From: Leuctra nigra
Lineage: Eukaryota > Arthropoda > Insecta > Plecoptera > Leuctridae
DNA length: 64,000 nucleotides
Assembly: GCA_934045905.1 (NCBI GenBank)
Contig: OW203767.1
Location: 25,800,785 to 25,864,784, forward strand
Direction of reading: 5' to 3'
The first letter of the stretch is position 1, and each line of letters starts with the position of its first letter. The notes under the pieces are model-generated. The model did not search any database. It was given only the letters and a program-made list of their open reading frames with translations, and had not been told where the DNA came from. This document shows positions 12,915-23,633 of this stretch, one piece after another. Both the position numbers and the translations under genes were made by a program.

Positions 12915-13309
12915 CTACTTTACAAAATACAATATTAAAAATTATGTACAAAAAGAACCACCTATATCATACTGAGTTATTATATAAGGAAATAGGTGTC
13001 TACCCATTAATAAAGATTTACACCCAATTTACAATAATGCACTTTCATAAAAACAAGCGTATGCCTTCTCTCAACAATAGGGTTTCTACCAAATCTTCAA
13101 CGGCAAATAACATAGAAATACAAAGAGTTAATAAAAGTATTTGTCAGCATCACGGAAAATTTGTGGGTCCAAAATTTTATAATCTTATTCCAGAAAATCT
13201 CAAGAACTTCACCAAAACTTCGAAAAATCAATTAACTTCTTTTAAACGTTCACTTAAGGAATGGATTAGTCAATGTCCGACCGAAATCCTTCAAAGAAAT
13301 ATTTATTGA
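12915..13309 (+). pseudogene. LINE RT C-terminal remnant, right arm
   Basis: Mirror copy of the remnant at 11436-11830, one codon shorter, with the same YNLIPENLKN and FKRSLKEWI pattern and the same stop position. Present only as part of the inverted repeat. Confidence 0.65.
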
Positions 13310-13841
13310 AAAATATAAAACATTAGGTAGAAGAAGACAGAAGAGAACAGTATATCTTTAAACTTACAAAATAATCTTACAATAATCATTAAAAATATAA
13401 AATAACCTGCGAAAAGCTGAATGACTGGTTGCCTCAGGAATTATGATGTGTACTTTGAATACTTTGAATACAAGATATGTGTTTAATCATTTGTATTTGT
13501 AAGCATACTTTACGCAACAGGTCCATTTATTCATATTTCCATATTTTCAATTGTTAACTTTGTATACCTACCTAGATCTCATTGACAATCTCATGTACTT
13601 AAATATCTGTCAACTCTCAATATTTTTAAATAGTTAAACTGTTACTGTATAATATTATGTTTTAGATTTAGTTTTATATTTAGATTGTCTAGATTATTTT
13701 CATGTTTTTGACAACTGTTTCAACTGAAACATTTGAATACTATAATTTATGACTTCAGCATATATCTCCCCGACACAGGTATTATCTGATAGGGGAGAGA
13801 AGTTACTTATTTTCCTGTATATGATTTCAATGTATTACCAA

Positions 13842-13876
<35 letters not shown>

Positions 13877-14269
13877 AATAAAATAAAAAAAGAACAAACA
13901 CCAAATGCTATCTACTTTCTTTTCCTTATATTCCCAAGATATCCCAAGATATATTATTTCAAAGATACGATTAAATATTTGGAAATGTCATTGACTTGGC
14001 TTCTTTTTTGATATCACTCCTTTTCGGTGTTGAATTTTTTTAAAGTAAAGAGACTTGGCTGCCTTTTTTACACGGAGTGTTTTTTTCTGGGATATCACTT
14101 CTTTTGTTAGTTTATTCATACAGCTTGTAGCACATGTCCTACCAAGGACTAATTTCTTTAAAAAAATACGCCTCAACCGATTTGGTAAGTAAGAAAAGTT
14201 GCATTTGGTACAAGCTTAAAATGATTATCCAAGAAGAATAGTCTAAGTTTCGTTACAATCTGTCCAGAC

Positions 14270-15725
14270 GTTTTCGATATCTGACTTCACTTCCAGTTTA
14301 AAAAATGGTGCTCAATAATACTGCCGCCTTGAATTCATAAAAGTGCAACATAATTGCATAATTAAGCTGCAATCTCGGCAGTTGTTTTCGATATATGACG
14401 TCACTTCCGGTTTTGAAATAGCGGCCGAAAATAATGTCATCTTGAATCCATAAATATAAGGGCTATATAATTACATAATTTAGTTGCAATCGGTACATCT
14501 GTTTTCTATAAATGACGTCACTTCCTGTTTTAAATATGGCGGCCAGAAATAATGTTGTCTTGAATTCATAATTATAAGGCCAACATAATTAGATAATTTA
14601 GTTGCAATCGGTACAGCCGTTTTCGACATATGACGTCACTTTCGGTTTTAGCAATGGCGGTCGAAAATAATGTCGTCTTTAATTCAAAAATATAAGTCCT
14701 ATATAATTACATAATTTAGTTGCAATCGGTACAGCCGTTTTCGATATATGACGTCACTTCCGGTTTTAACAATGGCGGTCGAAAATAATGTCGTCTTTAA
14801 TTCAAAAATATAAGTCCTACATAATTACATAATTTAGTTGCAATCGGTACATCCGTTTTTGATATATGCCGTCACTTCCGGTTTAAACAATGGCGGCCAA
14901 AAATAATTTCGTCTTGAATTCATAATTATTAGTCCTACACAATTCCAAAATTTGGTTACAATCGATACAGCCGTTTTCGATATATGACGTCACTTCCGGT
15001 TTTTGCAAATGGCGGCCGAGTACACCGCAATCTTGAATTTATAATTATTCACAATGTATGTTTCTAAATATCTATTTAAAAGTATAGATTGGGGAATTTA
15101 GTGTCATTTAGCATATTAATGGCGTCATTTAGCATATTTATGACGTCATTTCCGGTATAGGTAATAAGAAAACAATCTAGTTCTATCTAGTTGATACTTC
15201 ATGAATGACCTTCTGAATTCTTTAGCGCTAATTTCCGTCAAATCGGTCATGCCGTTTTCAATATATGACGTCACTTCCGGTTTCATTTAGTGGTTCCTGC
15301 CGCCATTTCCGGTACCGTTTATTTGTATATTCATTTATCCCAATTGATTTTTCAAAAAGATTGCAGAATGCATAGACAGGAGCTAGTTCAGTAGCAATCG
15401 GTACAGGTGTTTTTGATATATGACGTCACTTCCGGTTTCAGGAATGGCGACCGAGAACACTGTATTGAAATTATAATTATTTTGTATTGTCTATGTTACA
15501 ATGTAAGCTAATTATATGTGTATTTAAAGTATAATTTGATGAAATAAGCTAAATATTGTGAATTTATGACGTCACTTCCGGTTTAGAAAATAAGAAAATA
15601 ATGTTTTTTAGTATCATACTTCATATAGATGACCATCTTAATCGAATGGCGCTAATTTCGTTCTAATCGGTCCAGCCGTTTTTTATATATGACGTCACTT
15701 CCGGTTTAAAAATGGCGGCACAAAA
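14270..15725 (+). repeat. Tandem array of CRE-ETS-YY1-like modules, 12 units
   Basis: Units of about 117 bp in the first half, longer and irregular in the second. Most contain ATATGACGTCACTTCCGG, then T runs and ATGGCGGC. In-unit motifs match CRE (TGACGTCA), ETS (ACTTCCGG) and YY1 (ATGGCGGC) consensus sites. Units begin near 14283, 14397, 14514, 14630, 14747, 14864, 14984, 15142, 15266, 15418, 15565 and 15689. Whether any factor binds is unknown. Confidence 0.8.
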
Positions 15726-15844
15726 AATTTATGAGAGGCAAGGTATCATCAGACGCCAAAAGTGCATATGTGGTAAAAATTTCAGGTTGATCGGTTCAGC
15801 CGTTTAGGCTGTGGCGGTGATAGCAACTTTTTCGGGAATCATAT

Positions 15845-15903
15845 GAAGAAGAAGAAGAAGAAGAAGAAGAAGAAGAAGAAGAAGAAGAAGAAGAAGAAGA
15901 AGC
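15845..15903. repeat. (GAA)n microsatellite
   Basis: About 19 GAA units inside the family-2 element. The related copy at 43.7 kb has (ATC)n/(ATT)n at the same place. Confidence 0.9.
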
Positions 15904-16551
15904 AGATGAAAGCGGTGTAATTTCACGATTTTCACTGCCCTCTAGGTCGTAAACGGCATGACTGGTTGTTGTCGCGTGATGTATATGTTGTTAGGTGGGC
16001 CATAGCTCAAAATTAAGACATTTCACAACAATGAGAGATTTTCCATTGTTGAGATCCAGTTGGCCGAAAATGCTATGTTGTTGCTTACAGTAAAAGTAGT
16101 TGGTCTGCTCCTCAGTTTATATAGGCATTTACGGTATGTTGAGTGACTGTGAGTGTACGGTAAGACTTGGCTGAGTGGAGCGACCGCTCCACTAGATATT
16201 CGTTTAACATGAGATTTATTTGTAGCACCCCAACTAGTTATTCCGTATTGAATTACTGACTGAACAAGAGCGAAGTAAACCAATTTAAGTACATTAAATT
16301 TTAGCATATTTCTTAAAGTATAAAATGTATAGATAGTTATTCTAAGTTTCTTAATGATAGAATCGTTGTCCCACCTTAAGTGTTGGTCAAGTACGACCCC
16401 CAGATATTTTACTGATTCCATTCTCATTATTGGTGAAAGTTTGTACAATTATTGAAATTACAGTTCGAGCAATGAATTTTTATTATAGATTCTAGAGGCT
16501 GTGTGTTGATTCTAGGTGAGAAAGTTATGTAGTTTGTTTTACTGCTATTAA

Positions 16552-16667
16552 GGCTGCATTTCACCAAGATTCCAAACCCGGGTTAGAGGCGGTAAACCTG
16601 GTTTATAGGCTCCTAAACCAGGTTTACCGCCTCTAACCCGGGTTTGGAATCTTGGTGAAACGCAGCC
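16552..16667. mobile_element. Palindromic MITE, PIF/Harbinger type
   Basis: Element of 116 bp that is almost one hairpin; it starts GGCTGCATTTCACCAAG and ends with the inverse. TAA target duplications at 16549-16551 and 16668-16670. It interrupts the LINE RT frame precisely. Confidence 0.85.
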
Positions 16668-16702
16668 TAAGGGTAAGCAAATTGCTATCAATCCATGACT
16701 TA

Positions 16703-17237
16703 AGGTGGCGCGATCACTCGAGGCATAGTTTCGGATCTTCATAAATTTTTGTGTACTTATTGATAATCATGCCATACATAATCCTTGAAAAAATTAAACA
16801 CTTCTCGTGTCTAGTTTCTGAGATAATTTGAGTTTTCTTCCCCATGTTAGCTTATGGCAGCCAAGTAAAATTGTGTCATTTTTAAGCTAAAATGAAGTTC
16901 TAATTTTTTTGTACCGTCAGATTTTAACAAAAAACTTTTTTTCTGGTAGACCTACGGACATTCTATCAGGGAAAAAAATGAAAACAATACCAACGTGTGC
17001 TATTTTAAAATTTATACACCAAATTCGAAATGATTTTCCTATACCTTCCATGTTAAAGTTTTGTATATTCTCAAAAGACATAAAATTGAATACTCATTAT
17101 TGGACGGGAGTTGCAAACTATAGGACATTAAATGAGTATTTTATACTTAAATATAGTTGAACTGTTGTAAAAGGTATTTTGAAATGGTAATTTCAAAAAT
17201 AAATTAAAATGTGCTATATCGAGTGATCGCGCCACTG
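16703..17237. mobile_element. TA-flanked MITE, Tc1/mariner type
   Basis: Element of 535 bp with inverted ends (GTGGCGCGATCACTCGA), TA at 16701-16702 and 17238-17239. It interrupts the LINE RT frame; removing it with one TA rejoins the frame. No transposase ORF is seen, so it is non-autonomous. Confidence 0.85.
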
Positions 17238-17814
17238 TAACTTTATTTAGTTCATTTTCCGCTACAGTATGCACTTTATCCCATATATCTTCAGCAAACA
17301 ATAAAACAGTATCATCTGCGAAAGTAATGATTTTACCCTGTATTGTCATATTGCAGAGGTCATTTATGAAAACTGTAAATAATAAGGGACCCAGTACAGT
17401 GCCTTGTGGTATTCCAATTTGTATTGTTCGGTTTTTGCTGCTAGTGTCATTGAATTTTACGTATTACTCTCTTTCTTGCAAGTAGCTCCGAAACAGGTCT
17501 AAGCATTTGCCACGGATACCATAGTTTTCTAATTTTTAGTTAGTAACAAGTTGTGTGGAACAGAGTCGAACGCTTTAGCGAACGCTTTTTTTGTTCTTTA
17601 TGTTCTCTATTGTCATCTATGACAAGTATAATTATACTTTTACCTACATAATAATATATTAATTGATAAAATAAAATACTGCTACTACTAGTTACTTCTT
17701 ATTTATAAGTAAAATAATAAATATTATATTTTAGTTTTTATTTTAGTTTATTTTGTTATTTTTTATATAATTTATATAAACAGTATCCAAGAAACTATTT
17801 TATAATAGTAGGTA

Positions 17815-18023
17815 CACTCAACAATTCATAAAACGGTATTTGAAAGAAATGGATAGTCTGAAAAAAATGTGATGGCATCATCCGATGAAGTCTATGCTTA
17901 CTCGACATCTACCTCTAGTAAGTGAGCTCTGATTTCATTGATAATAACAAGGATTGATTGTCAATGAACCTGACCAGCAGCCAATCCGTTTCGTTCAAAT
18001 ACCGTTTTATGATTTGTTGGGTG
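17815..18023. mobile_element. TA-flanked MITE, second copy
   Basis: 209 bp, nearly identical to 8392-8600 including the inverted ends, with TA at 17813-17814 and 18024-18025. It also lies within PPO-A, in the leader intron. Confidence 0.8.
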
Positions 18024-18112
18024 TACATACCATACACTAAACCTTACCTACAAGTACTTCCTTTTGTTAATTGTTTGAATTATTATTTTTGAAGTAAACT
18101 GATGCTAACAAA

Positions 18113-18265
18113 AAAATTATAAAATATAATTTATACAAAATTATAAAATATAATTTATACAAAATTATAAAATATAATTTATACAAAATTATAAAATATA
18201 ATTTATACAAAATTATAAAATATAATTTATACAAAATTATAAAATATAATTTATACAAAATTATA
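18113..18265. repeat. 24-bp AT-rich tandem repeat, about 6 units
   Basis: The unit AAAATTATAAAATATAATTT plus ATAC is repeated with almost no change. Because 24 is divisible by three it yields a repetitive minus-strand open frame (YKLYFIIL) that I treat as an artefact. Confidence 0.9.
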
Positions 18266-18418
18266 TAATATAATTTTTGTATGAGACGTTTATAAATTTT
18301 AAGTAGGAATACAATTTATCTGCAATTTAAAAGTATGAAATATATTCTGAATAATAATGTGTCAGTAACTACAAGACAATATTGTAGATACTCTTGCCCA
18401 AAGATTCTTGCCACTCAC

Positions 18419-18467
18419 CTAGTTAGTTGGCAGTGAAGCTGAAGAATGATCTCTGAACCAGAAGACT
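18419..18467 (-). other. PPO-A non-coding leader exon (predicted)
   Basis: From an initiator TCAGTC (A+1 at 18467) to a strong donor AACTAG/GTGAGT (exon end 18419). It aligns with the predicted leader exon of PPO-B (56533-56575): both start AGTCTTCTGG and end in CTTCACTNCCAA...TAG before GTGAGT. The matching acceptor for PPO-A is ATTACAG/ATTTGC, with the first coding exon starting at 10756. This implies a 7662-nt leader intron. It rests on homology between the two genes, not on transcript data. Confidence 0.72.
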
Positions 18468-18590
18468 GACACTTTGGCAAGAGCAGCAAGGGATTAAATA
18501 GTGGCAATTAGTGCAGTGTGCAAAACAATTAGGAACGTGTGGAACGCCACGAAAGGATGCTACAAAAAACCACATTGTTATCAGTAATTA
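18468..18590 (-). promoter_or_regulatory. PPO-A core promoter with RUNX- and GATA-like sites
   Basis: On the minus strand, TATTTAA (18494-18500) has its first base 33 nt upstream of the initiator A, the same spacing as in PPO-B. The GCTGCTCTTGCCAA stretch between TATA and initiator is also shared. Upstream are TGTGGTTT (18567-18574, RUNX/Lozenge type) and TGATAACA (18576-18583, GATA type), almost adjacent. In Drosophila, Lozenge and the GATA factor Serpent drive a crystal-cell PPO gene; extension to this insect is an inference. Confidence 0.68.
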
Positions 18591-18669
18591 CGCCAAGTGT
18601 TGAAAACAGGATCTTGTGGTTTGTATAACAGATATCCGTTGCGTTCGGGAGTTGGCCAGGTTGGTTCTG

Positions 18670-18975
18670 GAATTGATCTCCAGGGGTCCTATTCTAGAAA
18701 GGTTTCACATTTCCATTCTGATGGAATCCGGTCACGGCCATAAGGTTTAACATTGCATTGAATCGAATTCCAGTGAGACTGGGAATTTAAAATTCTAGAA
18801 TGTTTCCCCAGGAGGCCAATTCTTGAGTTTTCATGTTTTAAAACCATGTACGTTTTCATTGTTAAAAACGTAAAAGAGTTGAAGGCTAAGCAATAGTTGT
18901 CAACTGTTTCAAGTTTTATACAATGCAAACACACATGGTTTCAAAACATGAAAACTCAAGAATTGGCCTCCAGAG
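18670..18975. mobile_element. Two abutting MITEs with CTAGAA / GGAGGCCAATTC ends
   Basis: The first (about 18683-18812) starts CAGGGGTCCTATTCTAGAA and ends in an inverted TTCTAGAATG...CCCC. The second (about 18811-18970) has roughly 40-bp inverted ends GGAGGCCAATTCTTGAG. Relatives of the first occur at 46246-46349 and 46469-46592. CAGGGG ends suggest hAT type; target duplications are not clear. Confidence 0.55.
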
Positions 18976-19959
18976 GTCTGTGTTTGATAACTAGGGCTAG
19001 GATGTTTAGGACATATCGTATACTTTTATAGTTTTTTGTTCAGACATGTCTAAACATTATTTATAAATATGTTTCATGTGTTCCTGATTTCAAAAATATG
19101 TGTTTCATTTTGCCTGAAAATGCCTTTTCTTAATTTTTTTTTATGAATTCAGTCCTTTTCTGCTATTTTAAGGTCTTCTTGTCCCTTTTTTTTTAAATAT
19201 TGGGTAAAATAATATGAAATGTTTGTTGCAAGTTACAACAATTTTATGAATTTTGGTCTAGACCACAATCCATAAAATGTCTATCCACCATTTGGATGGC
19301 CATCAACAATTGACTGACACTTGATAAATGATAAGTATCATACAATATTTTAAGTTATTTTAATATTTTCTCCAAGTCCAACTCCTAAACCAATAAATCG
19401 AATAATAGTACTTATGTTGACAAATATTACATACCATAAACTTTCATTGGTCCTTTTTCGGAATTTTGTGGTCCTTTTTTAATAGTTTTAAGGTACTATT
19501 TGCCTGCCTTTTTGAACGTTTCATATAGGTAATAAATATTGATTACCGTCGACGATCTATCCTTACAGAGATCTTCCTTAACTCAACTGGCAAATGCTGG
19601 GAAAGTTTCCTACTAATAGGCAGGATTCCCAAGCTGCCTATAAAACGCATATAAAACGCCTAATATATCCACTTTTCAGCATTTAAATGTATGTACTAAT
19701 TCCCATTTTTCTAGGTCTGACCCATGAAAGGAATAGGAATCTATTGCATATTGTATTGCTCAATTGCAGCGTATCAGATATCAAATCGACCAAAAACTGT
19801 CCAAAACGCATAGAAATGGTCCAAATTTACTTTTGATTTTCCCATTTTTTCCTGGCCTGTGCGGCCCGGACCCGCATAGATAATATGGTTTGGAGATTCA
19901 TGTGCAATGTTTCATGTGCGATATAAGCTATGCACCAACATTTGCGTTTTTCCCAAAAC
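18976..19959. repeat. Unclassified dispersed repeat
   Basis: The stretch from about 19030 (GTTCAGACATGTC, TTTCATGTGTTCCTGA, then poly-T) has a diverged relative at 40260-40440. No ORF or termini could be defined. The remainder to 19959 shows nothing recognisable. Confidence 0.4.
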
Positions 19960-20374
19960 ATTGTCCCGTCTAAACGATAATTAACAAGAGATAAATATCT
20001 ACTATGGTTCAAATCTAAAAAAAAATCTTTCGATTGGTTGGTCAGATCAATTTGAAATTTTGCAAAGTCAGTGCAACCAACATTGTCCCCAATCTTACAA
20101 AGTTTCATCCAGAGAGCTAAATCCTCCCATTGGTTAAAATTGAAAACCACCTATTTAGTGATTTTTTAAATTTCATCTAGAACCGTTTGACCAATCCAAC
20201 ATTTTACGTATTTTTGCCAATTTTCAGACTGATCTGTCTTTATCTAGCTTCCAAAGTTATTGTCATTTTAAGGACATTTTGTTCTATAATCTTGAAATAT
20301 TTGCAAATGTATGCACGCATATCAAATCGCATCAATACGAAGGCTCGCCTGTCAACGCGGTACACAGAGCGTTT
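19960..20374 (+). mobile_element. Helitron-like family 1, 5'-truncated copy
   Basis: Contains the CGATTGGTTGGTCAGATCAA and CTCCCATTGGTTAAA modules of family 1. It ends with a CAACGCGGTACACAGAGCG hairpin and TTTTCCTAG, followed by T. Confidence 0.6.
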
Positions 20375-20807
20375 TCCTAGTACATGCATTATTATGGAAT
20401 GCACTTTTTGAGTAAGACAATCTTTGGAAGGGATCATATTCTGAACAATGGCGAAAGTGGGATAGAGCAAAAGAGGTTGAGAACCGAATAATCTTCAATT
20501 TTAAGATCCAATTTCGGAAGGAATTTTAGGGAAGGAAATTGACCGGTAAAATACTGCTATTTTGGTGTACAAGTATAGCGATCAACCTAAAAAATTGTAA
20601 TGTTTTCGAAAAATAACTTAAACCAAACCCGTACATCCAATATTCATAGATAATTACTATTCGTTTCACCATCCTAACTTATGGGAGGACATTGCAGATA
20701 TTCATAGGTATTAGGTATATTATGCAGATATAATAGATAAGTATAGGCATATTTGATTTCTGACCAATACTTACCTACCTATACTATTAATTTCTATACG
20801 CCATCTG

Positions 20808-20960
20808 CCAATTTTTTTTTATTTTTGAAATAAATCTTTGACTTGGCCCATTTTTTGATCACTAATTTCAGTGCTAAATGTTTAGATTTATTATTATTTT
20901 TAGTTGAAGAAACTAGTTTGGTAATTTTTACACAGATTGATTTTTTGGGAGGATTATTTT
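20808..20960 (+). mobile_element. Family-2 5' terminal fragment, degenerate
   Basis: Carries TTGACTTGGCCCATTTTTTG, then AGTGCTAAAT and TTACACAGA, diverged relatives of the family-2 terminal block (compare 34171-34310). Confidence 0.5.
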
Positions 20961-22655
20961 TAACGTGCGAAATTTGATTGCACTACGGATGACACCAAAA
21001 GTAGGACAAAAAACAGACAAAAACGACGAATCGTCCAAAAATTTCGAATTGGAATTTTGCCCAACTTTTAGAACAAGTAGAGGGCAAGGTCAATGGAATA
21101 TTTTATCCGATCTGACATGTTTAATTCAGTTCCTGGCGCGTGTCTCGTGTGGTTTGTAAACCACGGAATTGACCCTGACAGTGACAGATAATTTTACTAA
21201 TAACCCTCTCATCCCGGAAATAGCAGATAGTGTTCGAGACCACAGAATTATTATAGAAAACGGAAACCAGCAAACCAAATTAAAATATTTCCATATTAGA
21301 ATTACCTAAGCTATAGTAAACTATAGTAGAAACTATAGTAGTTTTCACTGCGAAATACTCTGAAATACTCTGAAATGCTGAAATACTCTTAGCCGAATAC
21401 AATGGAAAAGATGCTCAAAACGAGGGTTTTTGACCGATTTTGCCAAGCGTGGCAGCTAATACGTTGGAAGAGAAAAGTACTGTGTAACCTCTGCGTTTTG
21501 TGTTTAACGTCGCACTGTTCTGCAACTAGGCTATGATGCCAAACGGATGAATATGATATTAACAATTATTTATTTTTTAGTCAAAAAGTTTGAGTCATAA
21601 TTTGGCACGCACAAATGATAACACATACGCATAGTTCCACGTAAGAATTAACATAGAGATCTACATAGAATAAAGAATACCCGCCTCATAATGTTAGAGA
21701 AGACGTTAATGTATAATGTGTTTCATATTCTTCTTGAATAAAGTGTTCCGGTTGAAGACCGGAATGATCTTGTATCTTTCAGAGCTTCTTCTCTGAACTG
21801 CTCAACACTTCCCTCCCACCAATCTCTCCCAAATTAAAACTGTTTAAGTTATTAAACAGCTCCAAAGTGCGACGTTGCAATCTACATCAATAATATATTG
21901 TCACACGAAGCAGCGCGATGTCCTGGGAAGCGAGTTGGCAACTGCGACTTTACAAAAATGAAAAACAAATGAAACAATTTTCAACAATGATGCCAGACCT
22001 TGCACGTCAATTTTCGATTGTTGACGAAAAGTAAACAAAACTGAAGTATTTCTGTGCTCCTCGAGTTTATACACTGAATCAAGTTCATATTATAGTTATT
22101 TTAATTTCAGGATACCATAATACGAGATGTAATGAGCTGTTGAAATGTAGACTGACAGTTCATTGAATTTACATCTTGCACCGGTGTACACTTTCGTGAC
22201 GTCATACGCTGTGTAGTGTGTTGTTTAACATGTAACAGTTTATATTTTGTATATATTTGAAGAGATGTGTCGACATAATGTTATAAATGAAAGATTGAAG
22301 TTAATGGTGGTGTATTGGGATTTTCCCAACTCTGTTTCGTTTACAAATGACCAGTAATCAAAGTAAGTCCCCATGTTATTTTCCATAAGAGGGTTTTGAA
22401 AAAAACTCCGGAAGTACCTAGTGGGCGTGGCACTCTAGTACTCTATTTCCAAAGTACGATGTTGCCATATTGTACCGTATTGTTAAAATTATAGAAAAAT
22501 CTTCAATATCCGATTCAAAACTAACTTCTTTGTGGCATTAATACTGCTCTAAATAATAAAAATGTTGTCTATTTCCACTACCCAGTATATTATAAAAGTA
22601 AATTATGTGCTAAAAGAATTTATAAACGTGATTTTTTTTACACTTAATAAATAAC
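20961..22655. other. Intergenic, nothing recognised
   Basis: Only short spurious open frames. No RT, transposase or tRNA-like motif was seen. Confidence 0.4.
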
Positions 22656-22656
22656 T

Positions 22657-23633
22657 AGAAAAACGCTCAGTGTAACGCGTTGATGAGCGAGCACAGAACA
22701 TGCAACATCCCCATGTCACGATAAACGACACGGCACTATACGATTTTCTCTGCATCTTTCCAATCTCCATATAAATAAAAATACTTTGGATGAATATCAG
22801 ATCCATTGTGTCGTGACTTTCCTACATACTTTTTCCAGCTTTTGACAACCCATACTAAACTTGTAAAATGACTATTAATAATTGACTGATTGGGCTTAAC
22901 ATGTGTGAAATGTTAGATTATGTTGGTCTTATGATCACCATGCAAAATTTCAACCAAATCGGAACATTTTGATTGTCGACCAATCAGAAGATATTATTTA
23001 AACTTAAACCAAATGGAGTATGTGGCCTTCGAACTGCATCCGATTTTATAAGCGCTAGTTTTATTTTAAATTGTGGACTGATTGGCTGCTCTAAGAAGGC
23101 AGGGATGAAAATGTAGTAAATATTTCAAGATTATGGAATAAAATGTTCCTAAAATGACACAAACTTTTGAAAATAACTACCTACAGATTATACTGAAACT
23201 TGGCAAAAATACCTTAAATGTTGGTACCAATGACCATGCGAAGTTTTAAGTTAGTTGGTCAATCGGTTATAGTTTAAATTACCAAAATCAGCGTAAAAAT
23301 GGTTTCAAATTTGAACCAATGGGAGGATTTGGCTGAAATTTATTATGATTGGGTAAAATGTTGGTTAAAATGACTTTGCTAAATTTCAAATTGATCGGAA
23401 CAACCAATCGAAAGATATTTTTTTTTAAATTTGAACCAATCACGGGATCCCGTTCAAAAACGATCCCAGGGACCTCCTAGATTACGTTAGTATGTGTACA
23501 AAATTTCAGATCGATTGGTTGAGCGGTTTGACCTGGACCGCGGCCACAAAAAACAAACAAACAAAAACAAAAAAAACACACAGAGAAAGTGCCATAAGAG
23601 TACCGTGGTGACGCTCGCTACGCTCGCTCAATG
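22657..23633 (-). mobile_element. Helitron-like family 1, full-length short copy
   Basis: About 0.98 kb, minus orientation: host A, then TTGAGCGAGCGTAGCGAGCG at 23633, diverged internal modules, the hairpin AACGCGTTACACTGAGCGTT and CTAG followed by host T at 22657. It has no coding capacity. This is the best complete example of the short, non-autonomous form. Confidence 0.7.

Larger units (their letters stand above)
10804..13945. repeat. Large inverted repeat: 1.23-kb arms, about 0.68-kb spacer
   Basis: The left arm (10804-12034) and right arm (12714-13945) are reverse complements with very few differences, one being a 3-base indel in the RT remnant. Each arm carries, from outside inwards, a (TTTA)n tract, a LINE RT C-terminus and the GATGCGCCAAGT end of family 2. 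The whole structure lies in the PPO-A leader intron. It could be a recent inverted duplication or a collapsed assembly; high arm identity favours a recent origin. Confidence 0.85.
13955..16197 (+). mobile_element. Family-2 element with motif array (PPO-A leader intron)
   Basis: It starts in the family-2 terminal region (slightly 5' truncated) and ends in a hairpin TGGAGCGACCGCTCCA directly followed by CTAG at 16194-16197. The same 5' and 3' ends flank the copies at 38449-39530 and 42912-43999. The core is an array of GACGTCACTTCCGG motifs, then a (GAA)n tract and the conserved block GTGGGCCATAGCTC. No ORF for transposition was found. Terminal hairpin plus CTAG resembles Helitron/Helentron 3' ends; the class is an inference. 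Confidence 0.6.
16198..17590 (-). pseudogene. Jockey/CR1-like LINE reverse transcriptase remnant, with two MITEs inside
   Basis: Reading the minus strand from 17590 downwards: FAKAFDSVPHNLL, ENYGIRGK, GIPQGTVLGPLLF, FADDTVLLFAED (the RT catalytic box), then after the insertions KTNYITFSPR and VKYLGVVLDQHLRW. This is the order of RT motifs 3 to 7 of non-LTR elements. An early stop and frameshifts make it non-functional. The frame continues across both inserted MITEs once each is removed with one copy of its target duplication. The low end is cut by the family-2 element. It lies in the PPO-A leader intron. Confidence 0.85.

Noticed and set aside
16023..16448. 141-codon minus-strand frame as one gene
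   Set aside because: Only the first part (from 16448 down to about 16198) is LINE RT; the rest reads into the family-2 element.
18067..18258. 63-codon frame YKLYFIIL repeated
   Set aside because: Translation of a 24-bp AT-rich tandem repeat.
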